A stretch of 13,349 nucleotides of DNA from NCBI GenBank assembly GCA_000436755.1, contig FR887347.1:86644-99992 (forward strand), read 5' to 3'. Shown piece by piece: positions 7,304 through 13,263 of this stretch. A program made the position numbers and the translations under genes. Position 1 is the first letter of the stretch; each line of letters opens with the position of its first letter. The DNA comes from Clostridium sp. CAG:253 (GTDB taxonomy: Bacteria; Bacillota; Clostridia; Lachnospirales; Lachnospiraceae). The notes under the pieces were generated by a model. It made no database searches, was not told where the DNA came from, and was given only the letters and a program-made list of their open reading frames with translations.

Positions 7304-7343
7304 GGCACCCTATGAATTTTTGTGTTCTGAGGGTGCCTGTTTT
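7304..7343 (+). terminator. Hairpin terminator between icd and the MYG1-family gene
   Basis: GGCACCCT (7304-7311) pairs perfectly with AGGGTGCC (7330-7337) across an 18-base loop and is followed by TGTTTT. It is likely the icd terminator. It ends only about 10 bases before the next ribosome binding site, so it could also act as a leader element of the downstream gene. Confidence 0.65.
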
Positions 7344-7364
7344 AAAAGTAAAGGAGGTTTTTTT

Positions 7365-8255
7365 ATGAGTTTTGGTGTGGATGAAAAAATATTTGAGAGG
7401 AAAGTTGAACTTCCTTCATGTGCGTTTACTCATGGTGCAAAATTTCATTCAGATGATGTTTTTGCAACAGCATTTCTTCAAATGATAAAACCTGATATAC
7501 AAATTATAAGAGGGTTTGAGGTGCCAAAAGATTTTGACGGAATAGTTTACGATATAGGAAGAGGAAAGTTTGACCATCATCAGGATGACAAAGAATATAG
7601 GGAAAACGGCTGCCCCTATGCAGCGTTTGGTCTTTTGTGGAGAGAATTCGGAGCACAGTGTATTGGTGAGGAAGAGGCATTAAGATTTGATGAGAAATTT
7701 ATACAGCCGCTTGACGAATCAGATAATACAGGCTGCGACAATGACATAGCAAAGATTATTTCTGAATTTAACCCGGGCTGGGATTCGGAGCCGGATTATG
7801 ACAGTTGCTTTGAAAAAGCCGTTGAATTTGCAAAAGTTATTCTTGTAAATCACTTTAATGCGGTTGCGGGGGTTTTAAGGGCAGCCGAACTTGTCAAGGC
7901 TGACATGGAAAAATGTGATGGTGAGATACTTATATTATCAAAATTTGTACCGTGGAAAAGTGTTGTTATAGACAGCGGTTACAAGTACGTTGTATATCCG
8001 TCAAATAGAGGTGGATACAGTATTCAGGGGGTGCCGGTGAGCACTGAGGATAATACTTTGATATGCGATTTTCCAAAATCATGGTGCGGAAAGGAAGCAG
8101 ATGAGCTTAGAAAGATAAGTGGTATAAAAACACTTAGATTTTGTCATCCAAATGGTTTCCTGGCAGCAACAGAAACTCTTGAAGACGCTGTTAAGGCAGC
8201 AAAACTTTCATTGGAAATTGGTATTGGCGGCATAAATATTTTAACACAGGAATAA
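7365..8255 (+). CDS. MYG1 family (UPF0160) DHH-like metal-dependent hydrolase
   Basis: The 296-aa protein matches the MYG1/UPF0160 family. THGAKFHSDDVFATA (22-36) and DIGRGKFDHHQ (63-73) are the conserved His/Asp metal-binding motifs, and PSNRGGYSIQGVPVS lies in the C-terminal substrate region. Eukaryotic MYG1 has been reported as a 3'-5' RNA exonuclease; the role of bacterial members is poorly known, so the substrate here is uncertain. The start is fixed by AAGGAGG (7351-7357) 7 bases before the ATG. It stands alone between icd and the convergent mrp gene and shares a bidirectional terminator with the latter. The full set of motifs suggests an active enzyme. Confidence 0.88.
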   Translation: MSFGVDEKIFERKVELPSCAFTHGAKFHSDDVFATAFLQMIKPDIQIIRGFEVPKDFDGIVYDIGRGKFDHHQDDKEYRENGCPYAAFGLLWREFGAQCIGEEEALRFDEKFIQPLDESDNTGCDNDIAKIISEFNPGWDSEPDYDSCFEKAVEFAKVILVNHFNAVAGVLRAAELVKADMEKCDGEILILSKFVPWKSVVIDSGYKYVVYPSNRGGYSIQGVPVSTEDNTLICDFPKSWCGKEADELRKISGIKTLRFCHPNGFLAATETLEDAVKAAKLSLEIGIGGINILTQE

Positions 8256-8293
8256 ATAGGGCAAATAAGCATCAGTATAAATTGTAAATATAA

Positions 8294-8339
8294 AAAATGT
8301 CAGGGTCAAATTAATGATTAGTTTTGACTCTGACATTTT
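8294..8339. terminator. Bidirectional terminator shared by the MYG1-family gene and mrp
   Basis: A 17-bp stem (8294-8310 with 8323-8339, one G-T wobble) closes a 12-base loop, with an A-run on the left and a T-run on the right. It can stop transcription from both converging genes. Confidence 0.9.
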
Positions 8340-8342
8340 TAT

Positions 8343-9173
8343 TTATTTTGTTGCGTTTACAATAGCATCTATTGCCTGGTCAAACCAGTTTACATCAAGG
8401 CTTTCAACATCCCCGGCATCACTTGCGGCAGCTATTGCAGGTGTCATAGGTATCTGACCGAGTACAGGAAGTTTGTACACGGCTGCTACTTCTGCAAGGT
8501 GGCTTTTTCCGAATACTTCTATGTGTTTGCCACAATCAGGACATTCTACATAACTCATATTTTCGATAATACCGATAATAGGAACATTCATCATCTGTGC
8601 CATTTTTACGGCTTTTGCAACTATCATTGAGACAAGTTCCTGAGGAGATGTCACAATAACGATTCCGTCAACGGGAATTGATTGGAATACAGTAAGTGCT
8701 ACATCACCGGTTCCAGGAGGCATGTCTACAAACATATAGTCTACATCAGTCCATATTACGTCCTGCCAGAACTGTTTTACAGTACCCGCAATAACAGGAC
8801 CACGCCAAATAACAGGGTCAGTAGCATCATCAAGGAGAAGATTTACTGACATTGTCTGGATACCTGTCTTTGAATACACCGGATAAATTCCGCTTTCGTC
8901 ACCTCTTGCACGCTCGGTGATACCAAATGCTTTAGGAATTGAAGGACCGGTAATGTCGGCATCAAGGACAGCCGTATGGTAGCCTTTTTTTTGGAAGTTT
9001 GCGGCAAGCATTGAAGAAATCATTGATTTGCCAACACCGCCTTTTCCGCTGATAACGCCAATTACTTTTTTAATTGAGCTTTTTGGATTTGGTTTTTCTA
9101 TAAAACTTTTTGGGTCGCGGCTTGCGCATGCTTCACCGCAGCTTGAACAGTCATGATTGCAATTTTCACTCAT
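8343..9173 (-). CDS. mrp: Mrp/NBP35 family iron-sulfur cluster carrier ATPase
   Basis: P-loop ATPase that carries [4Fe-4S] clusters to target apoproteins in the cytosol. The deviant Walker A GKGGVGKS is at 43-50, the switch/Walker B region reads DYMFVDMPPGTGD (145-157), and the paired cysteines of the bridging cluster are CPDC (211-214). The N-terminus adds four cysteines (C5, C9, C12, C16 in CNHDCSSCGEAC), an NBP35-like extension that many bacterial Mrp proteins lack. The predicted length is 276 aa. The start was chosen at 9173 because GAGG lies 6 bases upstream, and an upstream in-frame ATG overlaps that site. It has its own promoter (9316-9344), a leader of about 135 bases with a 10-bp palindrome, and a terminator shared with the MYG1-family gene. 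Confidence 0.95.
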   Translation of the reverse strand: MSENCNHDCSSCGEACASRDPKSFIEKPNPKSSIKKVIGVISGKGGVGKSMISSMLAANFQKKGYHTAVLDADITGPSIPKAFGITERARGDESGIYPVYSKTGIQTMSVNLLLDDATDPVIWRGPVIAGTVKQFWQDVIWTDVDYMFVDMPPGTGDVALTVFQSIPVDGIVIVTSPQELVSMIVAKAVKMAQMMNVPIIGIIENMSYVECPDCGKHIEVFGKSHLAEVAAVYKLPVLGQIPMTPAIAAASDAGDVESLDVNWFDQAIDAIVNATK

Positions 9174-9250
9174 AATAATCCTCATTTCTGCACACATATC
9201 TGTTTGTTTATGATGTTGTCAGGAATGTGAACGAAAGTAAAGTCGTATCG

Positions 9251-9289
9251 CTTTATATCTGTGCTGTGTGCTTTATTCTAGATATAAAG
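9251..9289. repeat. 10-bp inverted repeat in the mrp leader
   Basis: CTTTATATCT (9251-9260) and AGATATAAAG (9280-9289) are perfect inverted copies separated by 19 bases, within the transcribed leader predicted for mrp. This could be an operator or an RNA stem. No T-tract follows, so it is not a terminator. Confidence 0.6.
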
Positions 9290-9315
9290 TTCCTGAATAA
9301 CTAACTATGTGATAA

Positions 9316-9344
9316 AGTATATCATTTTAAATTTTAGGTGTCAA
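9316..9344 (-). promoter_or_regulatory. mrp promoter
   Basis: On the minus strand TTGACA (9344-9339), exactly 17 bases, then TATACT (9321-9316). This is a near-consensus sigma-A promoter placed about 145 bases upstream of the mrp start codon. Confidence 0.83.
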
Positions 9345-9399
9345 AAAGCTTAAAAAGTCATAAAAACGGTGTGTGCATCATATATTTATATCATGATGC

Positions 9400-9597
9400 A
9401 AGGGGCAAAAAATAGATGGCGATGTATGTTTTGGCAGGAATTGTTATCTGAAGGCTTGGCAGGATTGCAGTGTATACGTATAAATGTGATCTATTGCAAA
9501 AGCTATTGCTGTGGCATGTGGCAGAAGGAGTGTGGATGTCACAGCCGACTCTGATTTCAGTGACTGGGAATATTTGATTGATGGAGGCAGGTTATGA
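9400..9597 (+). other. Possible decayed coding remnant upstream of the two-domain protein gene
   Basis: No intact gene is evident between mrp (9173) and 9594. The frame running from the stop at 9487 to the TGA at 9595-9597 encodes SIAKAIAVACGRRSV then DVTADSDFSDWEYLIDGG, which reads like genuine protein but has no start codon with a ribosome binding site. A different frame just upstream reads MAMYVLAGIVI before a stop. Together they suggest a small gene degraded by frameshifts. The TGA overlaps the ATG at 9594, as in translationally coupled pairs. I do not recognise the family. Confidence 0.35.
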
Positions 9598-10682
9598 GTC
9601 AATATAAAAGAATGGTTTCTTATTTATACAAATACATAAATGGTGCAAAAAGCCAAAATACAGGATTTGTAAGGATAGAACTTATGGATAAGCAGTGCCG
9701 TTTTACAGTTCAGATGCGTATGATACCGTTTGAAGTATATCCAAAAGTGTATCTTTATATTCAAAAAGAGCGTGGGGCAAAGTGTATAGAAGTTTCTGAC
9801 ATGGGGGTAAAATCAGGAAATCTTGTAAGCAGATTTATGCTGAACCGGGAAAATATTGAACAGACAGGGTATTCATTTGATGATATTGATGGATTGATAG
9901 TGTATATTGGTAAAGAAATGTTTTTTGCAACTTCCTGGGTGAAAGACGAGGTGAAATTAGGTGAGATGGAAATTTTTTCACCGACAGGAAAAAAGGAAAA
10001 TATATTTAAAACGGACAAATCAAGAGAGGATGCTTTTAACAGTGAGAAAATTGAAAAGGACAGTAACAAAGAGAGTGGAACTGTCAGTCTTTCAGGTGAA
10101 ACAGCAGGGAATAATAATGTTGAAGTCCATAACGGTAACGTAGCAGATATAAATGACAGTGCCGGAAGTGTGAATGGGGCTTTTGAAACTGAAAAATTTA
10201 AAAGTGATAACAATAAAAGTGCTGAGTCAGTGGATTTTGTGCAGGATGTTTCTAAAAAGGAGTCTGATGAAGAATTTGACCCCGAAAAAGTTATTATCAA
10301 GGCAAGCGTGTATGATGAGGGGGAAAAAGATTTTGGAGAGAGAATACTTAGTACGTTTCCGATAATGTATCCTTTTGTGTCAGGAATAATTGAGAAAAGT
10401 GTGCGTATAGAACTTAAAGATATAGGATGTCTTCCAATAAAAATGTGGGTGCTCGCCAATAATGCCTTTTTGCTTCACGGATATTGCAGTTACAGACATA
10501 TTATTTTTGCAAAAATAAATACAGATGAAAAAGAAGTACAATATGCAATAGGTTCACCGGGCATTTATAATGAGTATGATGAGAAAATAGCCAGACAGCA
10601 TGGTTTTATCTATTTTCAGCCGATAGGTGATGTCAAGGATGTATTCGGGGCATTTGGATATTGGATTCATCCGTTAAAGTAG
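9594..10682 (+). CDS. Hypothetical two-domain protein with a charged, low-complexity linker
   Basis: 362 aa with no catalytic motif that I recognise. An N-terminal globular part (about 1-125: NTGFVRIELMDKQCRFTV, MIPFEVYPKVYLYIQ) is joined by a Ser/Asn/Asp/Glu/Lys-rich linker (about 130-225) to a C-terminal globular part (about 230-362) that is rich in aromatics (YCSYRHIIFAKI, HGFIYFQPIGDV, FGAFGYWIHPLK). There is no signal peptide and no membrane segment, so a cytosolic location is likely. It resembles a Lachnospiraceae-restricted family I recall as DUF6128, but I cannot verify that here. GGAGG (9583-9587) lies 6 bases before the ATG. Its ATG overlaps the stop of a possible decayed upstream frame, and its 3' end overlaps the convergent acetyltransferase gene by 16 bp. 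Confidence 0.8.
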   Translation: MSQYKRMVSYLYKYINGAKSQNTGFVRIELMDKQCRFTVQMRMIPFEVYPKVYLYIQKERGAKCIEVSDMGVKSGNLVSRFMLNRENIEQTGYSFDDIDGLIVYIGKEMFFATSWVKDEVKLGEMEIFSPTGKKENIFKTDKSREDAFNSEKIEKDSNKESGTVSLSGETAGNNNVEVHNGNVADINDSAGSVNGAFETEKFKSDNNKSAESVDFVQDVSKKESDEEFDPEKVIIKASVYDEGEKDFGERILSTFPIMYPFVSGIIEKSVRIELKDIGCLPIKMWVLANNAFLLHGYCSYRHIIFAKINTDEKEVQYAIGSPGIYNEYDEKIARQHGFIYFQPIGDVKDVFGAFGYWIHPLK

Positions 10683-11212
10683 GTGTACAAAAAGTGGTCT
10701 TCCCATGAATTGTTTATTTTTGCAAATTCGTGAAGATAACCTTCCTGTTTAAAACCGAGTTTGTTTAGCAGGCGTATTGAACTTGTGTTGTCAGGCATAA
10801 CATATGCTTCTATTCTGTGAAGCGGATAGTCAAAACAGACCTCGTGAAGAAGAAAATTTAATGCTTCTGTCATGTAACCTTTTTTAGTATAGTCTTTATC
10901 GAGCTTGTATCCAATCATACAGCTGTTAAAGGCACCTCTTAAAAAATTGCTGAAACAAATAGTCCCGATAGGAAAATCGGGATTTTTTTTATCGAACATC
11001 CAGTAACGCATGTAATTATTCTTGAAAAAGCTGTTGTATTCAAGAGAGAGATTTGCGCGTTGAAATGATTCGGTATAAAATCTGTCACTTCTTGCAGGCT
11101 CAAGAGGTTCAAGGACATCCTTATTTTTCTTATAAAAATTTAAAACTGTGGGAGCCCATGAAGGCTGCAGTATATTTAAAATTAGACGGTCGGTCTGATA
11201 AAATACATTCAT
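10667..11212 (-). CDS. GNAT family N-acetyltransferase (RimJ/RimL-like)
   Basis: 181 aa with the RimJ/RimL-type GNAT layout: TDRLILNIL at the start, the core strand MIGYKLDKDY, the acetyl-CoA loop TKKGYMTEALNFLL (in place of the usual R/QxxGxG/A), RIEAYVMPDNTSSIRLLNKLGF and EGYL. Members acetylate protein N-termini, amino acids or small molecules with acetyl-CoA; the substrate here is unknown. GAGG lies 7 bases before the ATG. It converges on the two-domain hypothetical gene and their last 16 bp overlap, with no separate terminator between them. No promoter is clear, although the upstream region is very AT-rich. Confidence 0.9.
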   Translation of the reverse strand: MNVFYQTDRLILNILQPSWAPTVLNFYKKNKDVLEPLEPARSDRFYTESFQRANLSLEYNSFFKNNYMRYWMFDKKNPDFPIGTICFSNFLRGAFNSCMIGYKLDKDYTKKGYMTEALNFLLHEVCFDYPLHRIEAYVMPDNTSSIRLLNKLGFKQEGYLHEFAKINNSWEDHFLYTYFNG

Positions 11213-11310
11213 GATTAAACCTCGTTTTAATTAATTATAATTGCTTATATAATAAATATATTCTTAATTATAGAATAATGAATGTAAAAATGGAAGAGAA
11301 AAAGAATAGA

Positions 11311-11376
11311 TTTCGCTGTCGCATGTTCTAAAGCAAAGTTTATATCAATCTCTGCGTTAAATTGGCCACAGCGAAA
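11311..11376. repeat. 66-bp segment bounded by a 9-bp inverted repeat (MITE- or stem-loop-like)
   Basis: TTTCGCTGT (11311-11319) and ACAGCGAAA (11368-11376) are perfect inverted copies. The segment lies between the acetyltransferase gene and the rplM promoter. No clear target-site duplication flanks it. It could be a small non-autonomous element or a regulatory structure; a genome search is needed to tell. Confidence 0.4.
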
Positions 11377-11397
11377 ATAATTCTGGTGAAAAAATGA

Positions 11398-11426
11398 TTG
11401 ACAGTTATATGAATACATTGTATAAT
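11398..11426 (+). promoter_or_regulatory. rplM-rpsI promoter
   Basis: TTGACA (11398-11403), exactly 17 bases, then TATAAT (11421-11426). A full consensus sigma-A promoter, as expected for a ribosomal protein operon. Transcription should begin near 11433. Confidence 0.95.
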
Positions 11427-11432
11427 AGTGAA

Positions 11433-11541
11433 ATGTGGCGTGTGACATGCTGAACCAAAGCCCCGGTAGAGCATCTACGCGCAGTATATTTAATTTATGT
11501 AGTAGATAAGATTCTAAGTGAATAAGTTAGGAGGTACTGGG
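11433..11541 (+). promoter_or_regulatory. Structured 5' leader of rplM (L13-leader-like)
   Basis: The leader of about 109 bases can fold into a two-part stem: GCGTG (11438-11442) with CGCGC (11478-11482, one wobble) and ATGCT (11447-11451) with AGCAT (11470-11474), enclosing an internal loop and a purine/C-rich apical loop. Firmicute rplM transcripts are known to carry an L13 leader for autoregulation. The position fits, but I have not compared it with the family's covariance model. Confidence 0.5.
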
Positions 11542-11982
11542 ATGAAGAGTTATATGGCTAGCCCATCCACAATTGAAAGAAAATGGTATGTAGTTGATGC
11601 TACAGGACATACATTAGGACGTCTTGCAACAGAAGTTGCAAATGTATTAAGAGGTAAGAATAAGCCTACTTATACACCACATATTGATACAGGTGATTAT
11701 GTTATCGTTATCAACGCTGATAAGATTAAAGTAACTGGTAAGAAACTTGACCAGAAGATTTACTACAATCATTCAGATTATGTTGGTGGAATGAAAGAAA
11801 CAACACTCAAGGAAATGCTCGCTAAGAAACCTGAGTATGTTATAGATCATGCAGTAAAAGGAATGCTTCCAAAGGGACCACTTGGTCGTCAGATGTTTAC
11901 AAAACTTCATGTATATGCTGGTGCAGAGCACGGACATGAGGCTCAGAAGCCGGAAGTATTAGAAATCAAAGAGAGAGCATAA
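11542..11982 (+). CDS. rplM: 50S ribosomal protein L13
   Basis: 146-aa ribosomal protein of the large subunit. The sequence fits L13 throughout: [17 protein letters not shown] near the start, [18 protein letters not shown], the conserved [15 protein letters not shown] segment ([14 protein letters not shown]) and [19 protein letters not shown] in the C-terminal half. The ATG at 11542 was chosen because AGGAGG (11529-11534) lies 7 bases upstream; an upstream in-frame GTG at 11518 has no such site. It is the first gene of the rplM-rpsI operon, followed by rpsI after 19 bases. Confidence 0.98.
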   Translation: MKSYMASPSTIERKWYVVDATGHTLGRLATEVANVLRGKNKPTYTPHIDTGDYVIVINADKIKVTGKKLDQKIYYNHSDYVGGMKETTLKEMLAKKPEYVIDHAVKGMLPKGPLGRQMFTKLHVYAGAEHGHEAQKPEVLEIKERA

Positions 11983-12001
11983 TTGAGAGGAGGAAAATAC
12001 A

Positions 12002-12394
12002 GTGGCAAACGCAAAATTTTATGGAACAGGTAGAAGAAAAAGCAGTATTGCTAGAGTATATTTAGTACCGGGTACAGGTAAAATCACAATCAACAAAAGA
12101 GACATTGATGAGTACTTTGGTCTTGAAACATTAAAAATTATCGTTCGTCAGCCACTTGAGGCTACAAACACAACAGATAAATATGACGCTATCATTACAG
12201 TACGTGGTGGCGGATTTACAGGACAGGCTGGAGCTATCAGACATGGTATCTCAAGAGCTCTCCTTACAGTAGACGGAGACTTCCGTCCAGCACTTAAGAA
12301 AGCTGGTTACTTAACTCGTGACCCACGTATGAAAGAGCGTAAGAAATACGGTCTCAAGAAAGCTCGTAGAGCACCACAGTTCTCAAAGAGATAA
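12002..12394 (+). CDS. rpsI: 30S ribosomal protein S9
   Basis: 130-aa small-subunit protein with the S9 hallmarks: [16 protein letters not shown] at the N-terminus, [20 protein letters not shown] in the middle, and the basic tail ending in QFSKR, which reaches the P-site tRNA. The start codon is GTG, supported by GAGAGGAGG about 8 bases upstream. Second gene of the rplM operon and followed by a strong terminator. Confidence 0.98.
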   Translation: MANAKFYGTGRRKSSIARVYLVPGTGKITINKRDIDEYFGLETLKIIVRQPLEATNTTDKYDAIITVRGGGFTGQAGAIRHGISRALLTVDGDFRPALKKAGYLTRDPRMKERKKYGLKKARRAPQFSKR

Positions 12395-12439
12395 TATTTA
12401 CAATTCAAAGCATTTTATGGCGTTTCAAGAAAATATGTT

Positions 12440-12473
12440 ACACCTCGGAATTTCGGTTCCGAGGTGTTTTTTT
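12440..12473 (+). terminator. Rho-independent terminator of the rplM-rpsI operon
   Basis: A perfect 11-bp GC-rich stem (ACACCTCGGAA at 12440-12450 with TTCCGAGGTGT at 12457-12467) with a TTTCGG loop and eight Ts. Very strong. Confidence 0.96.
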
Positions 12474-12547
12474 GTATAGGCCTAGAGGCCTCATTTGCGA
12501 AATGTAGTTTCTCTTGGAGAAAAAAATGGAATGTAGCAAATAAATAA

Positions 12548-12568
12548 ACCACCTGCTATGCGGGTGGT
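12548..12568 (+). repeat. IS left-end hairpin
   Basis: A 9-bp stem (one T-G pair) with a TAT loop, near the left end of the insertion sequence. Y1 transposases recognise such imperfect hairpins. Confidence 0.7.
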
Positions 12569-12599
12569 GGAAAGAGCTTAAGCGATGTGCAATGATAAG

Positions 12600-12650
12600 C
12601 TCCTTTGTTATAATAATGATGGTCTGTCAACCACATTAAAAACAAAGGAG
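12600..12650 (+). promoter_or_regulatory. Inverted repeat sequestering the tnpA ribosome binding site
   Basis: CTCCTTTGTT (12600-12609) is perfectly complementary to AACAAAGGAG (12641-12650), which contains the tnpA Shine-Dalgarno sequence 8 bases before the ATG. In mRNA this would hide the ribosome binding site and keep transposase levels low, as is established for IS200. A second 7-bp hairpin (12574-12580 with 12596-12602) overlaps the left arm and could compete with it. Confidence 0.75.
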
Positions 12651-12658
12651 TTGTCCGT

Positions 12659-13132
12659 ATGAACAACAATAACAGTTTATCACATACTACATGGAATTGT
12701 AAGTATCATATAGTTTTTGCACCAAAGTATAGAAGAAAGGTAGCGTATGGAAAGTCAAGAGAATATATTCGCGATATTATTATAATGCTTTGTAAAAGAA
12801 AAGGTGTAAATATTATAGAAGGAGAAGTGTGTCCAGATCATATTCATTTGCTTGTTGAAATTCCACCTAAAATGAGTGTTTCATATTTTATGGGATATCT
12901 AAAGTGAAAAAGTACATTGATGATATTTGAGAGACATGCAAATTTAAAATATAAATATGGAAATAGACATTTCTGGTGTAGAGGATATTATGTTGATACA
13001 GCAGGAAAAAATGCAAAGAAAATAGAAGAATATATTCGAAATCAATTACAAGAAGATTTGGAATATGACCAGATGACAATCAAAGAGTATGTTGACCCGT
13101 TCACGGGTGAGCCAGTAAAGAAAAACAATTAA
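12659..13132 (+). pseudogene. tnpA: IS200-type transposase TnpA, interrupted by an in-frame TGA
   Basis: HUH/Y1 transposase that cuts and joins single-stranded DNA at the element's hairpin ends. The first part (82 aa) includes the metal-binding H-x-H in CPDHIHLLVEIPP. The frame then meets TGA (12905-12907) and continues without shift through LMIFERHANLKYKYGNRHFWCRGYYVDT to the catalytic-tyrosine region KKIEEYIRNQL and the family-typical ending EYVDPFTGEPV. Homologues usually have YLKGKS here, so the TGA most simply arose from a glycine codon GGA by one G-to-T change. The stop separates the H-x-H motif from the catalytic tyrosine, so the product should be inactive. The intact length would be about 157 aa, normal for the family. 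Confidence 0.92.
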
Positions 13133-13140
13133 TAATAAGC

Positions 13141-13240
13141 CAAGGGGGCTTAAGTAAGTAACTGATGTTGCGGTGGGCAGACCTTTCGGCGAGTCTTTAG
13201 ACTCAGACGCTGGCAAAGAGGCCTTATAGGTCGCAAAGCA
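13141..13240 (+). ncRNA. Structured region at the 3' side of the insertion sequence, candidate RNA
   Basis: Between the end of tnpA and the right-end hairpin lie about 100 bases more GC-rich than the surroundings, with local stems GAGTC-TTTA-GACTC (13191-13204) and GGCCT-TAT-AGGTC (about 13220-13232, one wobble). The arrangement recalls the RNAs encoded at the right ends of IS605-type elements, but no tnpB is present. Transcription is not shown. Confidence 0.35.
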
Positions 13241-13263
13241 AACCACCGGCTAAGCCGATGGTT
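13241..13263 (+). repeat. IS right-end hairpin
   Basis: A 10-bp stem with one C-A mismatch and a TAA loop, marking the right end of the insertion sequence. The remaining 86 bases of the window are AT-rich and hold no gene that I can identify. Confidence 0.72.

Noticed and set aside
9369..9554. 61-codon open frame on the plus strand upstream of the two-domain protein gene
   Set aside because: Its ATG has no ribosome binding site, the composition (many Cys and Trp, IYIMMQG start) is not protein-like, and a different frame in the same stretch looks more like real coding sequence.
9761..10459. 232-codon minus-strand open frame opposite the two-domain protein gene
   Set aside because: Serine- and leucine-rich shadow of the Lys/Glu/Asp-rich linker on the other strand; no start signal.
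11245..11448. 67-codon minus-strand open frame upstream of the acetyltransferase gene
   Set aside because: It spans the consensus rplM promoter and ends in an Ile/Phe-rich AT run with no initiation signal. A short stretch inside it is noted instead as part of the inverted-repeat unit.
12478..12491. Paired AGGCCT palindromes after the rpsI terminator
   Set aside because: Two 6-bp palindromes two bases apart are easily found by chance and show no link to the insertion ends or a regulator.
12905..12907. TGA in tnpA as programmed recoding (selenocysteine or readthrough)
   Set aside because: The residue is normally glycine in homologues, one base from GGA, and no selenocysteine element is visible; a simple nonsense mutation explains it.
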